This document shows, piece by piece, positions 29,352-32,972 of a stretch of DNA of 32,972 nt (position 1 is the first letter of the stretch; every line of letters starts with the position of its first letter). Position numbers and translations under genes: made by a program. This DNA is from SZUA-430 sp036840015 (lineage in GTDB: Bacteria; Pseudomonadota; Alphaproteobacteria; Micropepsales; Micropepsaceae). The stretch spans positions 1 to 32,972 of the forward strand of contig DAISVV010000005.1 of NCBI GenBank assembly GCA_036840015.1, read 5' to 3'. Under the pieces are notes generated by a model. That model was not told the origin of the DNA. It was given only the letters and a program-made list of their open reading frames with translations, and searched no databases.

Positions 29352-30030
29352 AGAACCGAGTGACGGCGATGTCGTCGCCAAGCCTGGCGGCGCTGATTTC
29401 GGCCATGAATTCAAGGATCCGCGGCTGCTGCAGCGGGCGCTGACGCATGCCAGTGCCGGGCGCGAGGACAATGAGCGGCTCGAGTTCCTGGGCGACCGCG
29501 TGCTGGGGTTCCTGATTGCCGAGATGCTGATTGAGCGCTTCCCCCGCGAAACGGAAGGCGCGCTCGCCCTCAAGCTCAATGCGCTCGTGCGCATGGAGAC
29601 CTGCGCGCGCGTGGCGCTGGCGTGCGGCATCGACCGGGTGCTCATCATGTCACCCAGCGAGGCGCGGGGCGGCGGGCGCCAGAAGCCCGCGATCCTGGGC
29701 GATGCCTGCGAGGCGCTGATTGCCGCGCTCTATCTCGATGGCGGCATCGATGTCGCCCGGCACTTCGTCATGACCCACTGGACCCCGCTGCTCGACGGCG
29801 TGCTGGGTGACCTGCGCGATCCGAAGAATGCGCTGCAGGAGTGGGCGCAGTCCCACAAGCTTGGGACGCCCGTCTATCGGGTGGCCCGGCGCGAAGGGCC
29901 TGACCATGCGCCGCGCTTCACGGTTGAGGCACAGGTGGGCTCGCATCCGCCTGCGTCCGGCGAGGGGACGAGCCTTCGTTCGGCCGAGCAGGATGCGGCT
30001 CGCAAACTCCTCAAGGTGGTGGCGCCATGA
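29272..30030 (+). CDS. rnc: Ribonuclease III
   Basis: It cleaves double-stranded RNA in rRNA and mRNA processing. The RNase III domain begins at FGHEFKDPRLLQRALTHAS and has the signature NERLEFLGDRVLGF and the catalytic GDACEALIAALYLDGG; a double-stranded RNA-binding domain (DPKNALQEWAQSHKLG ... SAEQDAARKLLKVV) follows. The start is a problem: no ATG, GTG or TTG lies in frame between the lepB stop and the domain. The nearest are ATG 29272, GTG 29245 and TTG 29239. An AGAGGA at 29225-29230 is well placed for TTG 29239. All imply an extra 35-45 residues, Ser- and Glu-rich, read from inside lepB. The stop overlaps era (ATGA). Confidence 0.93.
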   Translation: MAPRKTGNSGSGRSQSGTDDSSRESTEEPSDGDVVAKPGGADFGHEFKDPRLLQRALTHASAGREDNERLEFLGDRVLGFLIAEMLIERFPRETEGALALKLNALVRMETCARVALACGIDRVLIMSPSEARGGGRQKPAILGDACEALIAALYLDGGIDVARHFVMTHWTPLLDGVLGDLRDPKNALQEWAQSHKLGTPVYRVARREGPDHAPRFTVEAQVGSHPPASGEGTSLRSAEQDAARKLLKVVAP

Positions 30031-30953
30031 CTGAAACACGGACGCGGTGCGGCTTTGTCGCCGTCATCGGCGCACCCAATGCCGGCAAGTCGACGCTGGT
30101 CAATGCGCTGGTTGGAACGAAAGTATCCATCGTCAGCCGCAAGGTGCAGACGACACGCATGCGCGTGCGGGGTGTTGCCATGCATGGCGATGCGCAGGTC
30201 GTGCTTGTCGATACGCCGGGCATCTTCAAGCCGCGCCGACGGCTCGACCGCGCCATGGTGCAGGCCGCGTGGGCAGGTGCGGAGGAGGCTGACCTGGTCT
30301 GCCTTCTGGTCGATGCGCCGGAACTGATTGAGTCGCCGAACGGGCTTTCGGCGCAGGACACGGACAGCATCATCAAGCGGCTCAACGAGGCGGGCCAGCA
30401 TGCGATCCTGGTGTTGAACAAGGTTGATGCCCTTGCACGTGATCGCCTTCTGCCGCTGATCGAGCAACTGCGCGCCCGCGCCTCGTTCGACGAGGTGTTC
30501 CTTGTCTCGGCGGCCAAGGGCGACGGCACGGCGGACCTGCTTTCCTATCTTGCGTCGCGCGTGCCCGAGGGGCCGTGGGCCTATCCTGCCGACCAGGCAG
30601 CCGACATGCCCATGCGCCTGCTTGCGGCGGAGATCACGCGCGAGCGGATCTATGATCGCCTTCACCAGGAACTGCCCTACGCGACCACGGTGATCACCGA
30701 GCAGTGGAAGCAGATGGAGGACGGGTCTGCGCGCCTCGAGCAGACGATCTATGTCGAGCGCGAGAGCCAGCGGGCGATCGTGCTGGGCAAGGGCGGGGCG
30801 ACCATCAAGCTTCTCGGGCAGACCGCGCGCAAGGAAATGGAGGCGCAGTTCGGCCACAAGGTTCACCTTTTCCTGTTCGTGAAGGTGCGCGAGAACTGGG
30901 CCGACGATCCGATGCATTACCGCGAGATCGGGCTGGACCTGCCGGAGGCCTAG
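30027..30953 (+). CDS. era: GTPase Era
   Basis: 308 residues. Era binds the 3' end of 16S rRNA and helps 30S assembly. G-motifs: GAPNAGKST (15-23), QTTRMRVRG (switch, 41-49), DTPG (62-65), NKVD (about 131) and VSAAKGDG. The C-terminal KH domain shows AIVLGKGGATIKLLGQTARKEMEA then VHLFLFVKVRENW, both diagnostic for Era. It overlaps rnc by 4 bases (ATGA), the usual rnc-era coupling that joins rRNA processing to maturation. Confidence 0.97.
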   Translation: MTETRTRCGFVAVIGAPNAGKSTLVNALVGTKVSIVSRKVQTTRMRVRGVAMHGDAQVVLVDTPGIFKPRRRLDRAMVQAAWAGAEEADLVCLLVDAPELIESPNGLSAQDTDSIIKRLNEAGQHAILVLNKVDALARDRLLPLIEQLRARASFDEVFLVSAAKGDGTADLLSYLASRVPEGPWAYPADQAADMPMRLLAAEITRERIYDRLHQELPYATTVITEQWKQMEDGSARLEQTIYVERESQRAIVLGKGGATIKLLGQTARKEMEAQFGHKVHLFLFVKVRENWADDPMHYREIGLDLPEA

Positions 30954-30986
30954 GCATGGTCGTTATGCCATCGCCGAGGATCATCG

Positions 30987-31715
30987 ATGGACTGGAGTGA
31001 CGATGCCATCGTTCTTGCGGTTCGTCCCTTCGGCGAGCATGGGGCCATTCTCGAGGCGCTGACGCGGACGCATGGGCGACACCTGGGGCTGATGCGGGGG
31101 GCAGGGTCGCGCGGCATGCGTGGGGCGCTTGAGCCTGGTAACCTCCTGTCGGTGCAGTGGCGTGCGCGGATGGACAACCAGCTCGGATCTTTTTCGGCCG
31201 AGATTGCTGCGGCGCGGGCGGCACACTTCTTCGAGGACAGGCTGAAGCTCGACGGGCTTGCAGCGGCGTGCGCGATGGCCTGTGCCACGCTGCCGGAGCG
31301 CGAGGTGCACGAGCGGGTGTTCCTCGCGCTTGACGGGTTGTTGCAGCACATGGTGCTCGAGCCCTCGATTGGCTGGGTCGCGTCCTATGTGCGCTTCGAG
31401 CTGGTGCTGCTCGAGGATCTGGGCTTCGGGCTCGACCTCGACAGCTGTGCGGTGACAGGTGAGCGGGAGAACCTTGCCTATGTCTCGCCCCGGTCGGGGC
31501 GGGCGGTTACCGCGGCGGGTGCTGGCGTATTTGCAAACCGGTTGCTGCGGCTGCCGGGGTTCCTGTTTGATCCTGCGGCGCCGGTCGATGGGCAGACCTT
31601 GGGGCTTGGCCTTGGGCTGACCGCCCATTTCCTCGAGCGCTTCCTCGCGGAGGCGCATGGCAAGGGCCTGCCGGAGGCGCGGCTGCGCTTCGGGCAACGT
31701 GTGGAGAAGGGCTGA
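30987..31715 (+). CDS. recO: DNA repair protein RecO
   Basis: 242 residues. RecO loads RecA on SSB-coated DNA in the RecFOR pathway. The N-terminal OB-fold starts MDWSDDAIVLAVRPFGEHGAILEALTRTHGRHLGLMRGAGS, as in alphaproteobacterial RecO. The helical middle part (HERVFLALDGLLQHM, YVRFELVLLEDLGFGLDLDSCAVTG) and C-terminus follow the family. Only one Cys remains in the CAVTG region, so no zinc finger is expected. It lies 33 bases after era, the standard rnc-era-recO order. Confidence 0.92.
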   Translation: MDWSDDAIVLAVRPFGEHGAILEALTRTHGRHLGLMRGAGSRGMRGALEPGNLLSVQWRARMDNQLGSFSAEIAAARAAHFFEDRLKLDGLAAACAMACATLPEREVHERVFLALDGLLQHMVLEPSIGWVASYVRFELVLLEDLGFGLDLDSCAVTGERENLAYVSPRSGRAVTAAGAGVFANRLLRLPGFLFDPAAPVDGQTLGLGLGLTAHFLERFLAEAHGKGLPEARLRFGQRVEKG

Positions 31716-31854
31716 GCCGGGTGCCGTGGCCTGCGGTCCCAAGGGTTTTCCCCAAGAAAAGTCCATGAACATAAGCCGTTTGGGTCACTTGCGGGCGGTC
31801 GCGGCTGTCGTTAGTCAGGCGCCTTCCGGTTCATGAAGGCAGGCGGGAAACAAG

Positions 31855-32972
31855 ATGGCCCTCGATGATGTCGTGCGTGAGGTCGACCTGAAGGATGCAC
31901 TGGGCGAGCGCTATCTCGCCTATGCGCTTTCGACCATCATGCAACGTGCGCTGCCGGATGTGCGTGACGGACTGAAGCCTGTGCACCGGCGCCTCCTGTT
32001 TGCGATGCAGCGCCTGGGGCTGGACCCGAAGTCCAGCTTCAAGAAGTGCGCGCGCGTCGTGGGTGACGTGATGGGTCAGTTCCATCCGCACGGCGACCAG
32101 TCGATCTATGACGCGCTGGTGCGCATGGCGCAGGGTTTCTCGCTGCGCTATCCGCTGATCGACGGGCAGGGCAATTTCGGCAATGTCGACGGCGACAATG
32201 CGGCGGCCATGCGCTACACGGAAAGCCGGCTGACCGAGATCGCGCAGATCCTGCTTGAGGGCCTGAATGACGACGGCACCGACTTCCGCCCGACCTATAA
32301 TGGCGAGGATCAGGAGCCGGTCATCATTCCTGGCGGGTTCCCGAACCTGCTTGCCAATGGCGCGGCCGGTATCGCCGTGGGCATGGCCACCAACATTCCA
32401 CCACACAATCTGGACGAGATCGCGCAGGCGCTGATCCATCTCGTCAATTCGCCCAATGCACGCGATGACACGCTGCTGCAGTACATCAAGGGGCCGGACT
32501 TCCCGACTGGCGGCATCGTGGTCGAACCGGCCTCGTCGATTGCCGAGGCGTATCGGACGGGCAAGGGCGGGTTCCGCGTGCGTGCACGGTGGACGAAGGA
32601 AGAGGGTGCGCGTGGCACCTGGCAGATCGTCATTACGGAGATCCCGTTCCAGGTCGCCAAGTCCAAGCTGATCGAGAAGATCGCGGACCTGATCTCGGAG
32701 AAGAAGCTGCCACTGCTTGACGATGTGCGCGATGAATCGGCCGAGGATATCCGCCTCGTGCTGGTTCCCAAGAGCCGCAATGTCGAGGCGGAGATGCTCA
32801 TGGAGCATGTCTTCCGCCTGACGGATCTCGAGCCGCGCTTTCCGCTCAACATGACGGTGCTGGACTCAAACCAGACGCCGCGCGTGATGAGCCTGAAGCA
32901 GGTGCTGATTGCCTTCCTCGATGCCATCGTATTTGCGGTGTACATACCGCCGCATGCGCCTTCACCTGGGCA
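31855..32972 (+). CDS. parC: DNA topoisomerase IV subunit A (5' part)
   Basis: About 370 codons of a roughly 740-codon gene; the rest is beyond the right edge. ParC cuts and passes DNA to decatenate daughter chromosomes. The quinolone-region segment HPHGDQSIYDALVRMAQ and NFGNVDGDNAAAMRYTESRLT (catalytic Tyr) are clear. GEDQEPVIIPGGFPNLLANG and NPP-type loops (NIPPHN) follow. Gln at the position of GyrA Ser83 fits ParC rather than GyrA in this class, as does the recO-parC order. After LKQVLIAFLD (about 32920) the reading frame stops resembling ParC; the next bases make sense only in other frames. See findings. Confidence 0.92.
   Translation, partial: MALDDVVREVDLKDALGERYLAYALSTIMQRALPDVRDGLKPVHRRLLFAMQRLGLDPKSSFKKCARVVGDVMGQFHPHGDQSIYDALVRMAQGFSLRYPLIDGQGNFGNVDGDNAAAMRYTESRLTEIAQILLEGLNDDGTDFRPTYNGEDQEPVIIPGGFPNLLANGAAGIAVGMATNIPPHNLDEIAQALIHLVNSPNARDDTLLQYIKGPDFPTGGIVVEPASSIAEAYRTGKGGFRVRARWTKEEGARGTWQIVITEIPFQVAKSKLIEKIADLISEKKLPLLDDVRDESAEDIRLVLVPKSRNVEAEMLMEHVFRLTDLEPRFPLNMTVLDSNQTPRVMSLKQVLIAFLDAIVFAVYIPPHAPSPG

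Noticed and set aside
32010..32130. Gln in place of the Ser of the quinolone-resistance region as a resistance mutation in parC
   Set aside because: Gln at this place is, to my knowledge, usual in alphaproteobacterial ParC, so it is not evidence of acquired resistance.
1..32972. Search for CRISPR arrays, tRNA, rRNA, IS elements, integrases, phage genes or attachment sites
   Set aside because: No regularly spaced repeats, cloverleaf-like or rRNA-like sequence, transposase or integrase motifs were seen; the window looks like stable chromosome.

Overview
The window looks like a chromosomal segment of a high-GC alphaproteobacterium. The main evidence is the conserved housekeeping order on the + strand: folK, rpoZ, relA/spoT, pyrE, pdxJ, acpS, lepB, lepB, rnc, era, recO, parC (about 22.7-32.97 kb). 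The slt / dapA / smpB neighbourhood at 6.5-10.4 kb supports this. I cannot place it below class; a Rhodospirillales- or Parvibaculum-like lineage is only a guess. I saw no rRNA, tRNA, CRISPR array, insertion sequence, integrase or phage gene. Both edges cut genes: a cytochrome b561 at the left and parC at the right. The last 50 bases of parC look frame-disrupted.

Layout. Positions 1-756 (-): a YceI-family periplasmic protein followed by a truncated cytochrome b561. 830-3462 (+): a DmdC-type acyl-CoA dehydrogenase and an SDR. 3463-4253: a mostly non-coding stretch with many hairpins that holds a 35-residue histone-H1-like Lys/Ala protein. 4254-6267 (+): a one-repeat Sel1 protein with a strong terminator, then an enoyl-CoA hydratase-like protein coupled to an alpha/beta hydrolase; both lack a family catalytic residue. 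6287-8890 (-): a tiny hydrophobic ORF and a soluble lytic transglycosylase with a polylysine tail. 9024-12100 (+): dapA, smpB, a cytoplasmic sulfite-oxidase-like protein and argC. argC ends tail to tail with a family-5-like uracil-DNA glycosylase.

The most distinctive part is 12.8-18.7 kb. A - strand cluster encodes a WS/DGAT-type acyltransferase, an alpha/beta hydrolase, a phasin and an SDR, apparently for making, coating and mobilising neutral-lipid or PHA inclusions. Upstream lies a TetR regulator divergent from a lipase-like hydrolase. Two kinds of palindrome sit exactly on the promoters: a 22-bp dyad between tetR and the lipase gene, and two 15-bp TTGTGC-N3-GCACAA dyads around the acyltransferase promoter. 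A related TTGCGC-N5-GCGCAA dyad precedes the histone-like gene. Phasin, SDR and acyltransferase all carry Lys/Arg-rich tails, which suggests a granule-nucleoid tethering theme.

At 18.76-22.48 kb (-) are two translationally coupled exported amidohydrolases, one with an intact HxH metal site and one in which both histidines are lost, and a eukaryote-type sulfotransferase. The remaining + strand genes are core functions: folate synthesis, stringent response, pyrimidine and vitamin B6 synthesis, lipid carrier activation, signal peptide cleavage, RNA processing, ribosome maturation, recombination and chromosome decatenation.
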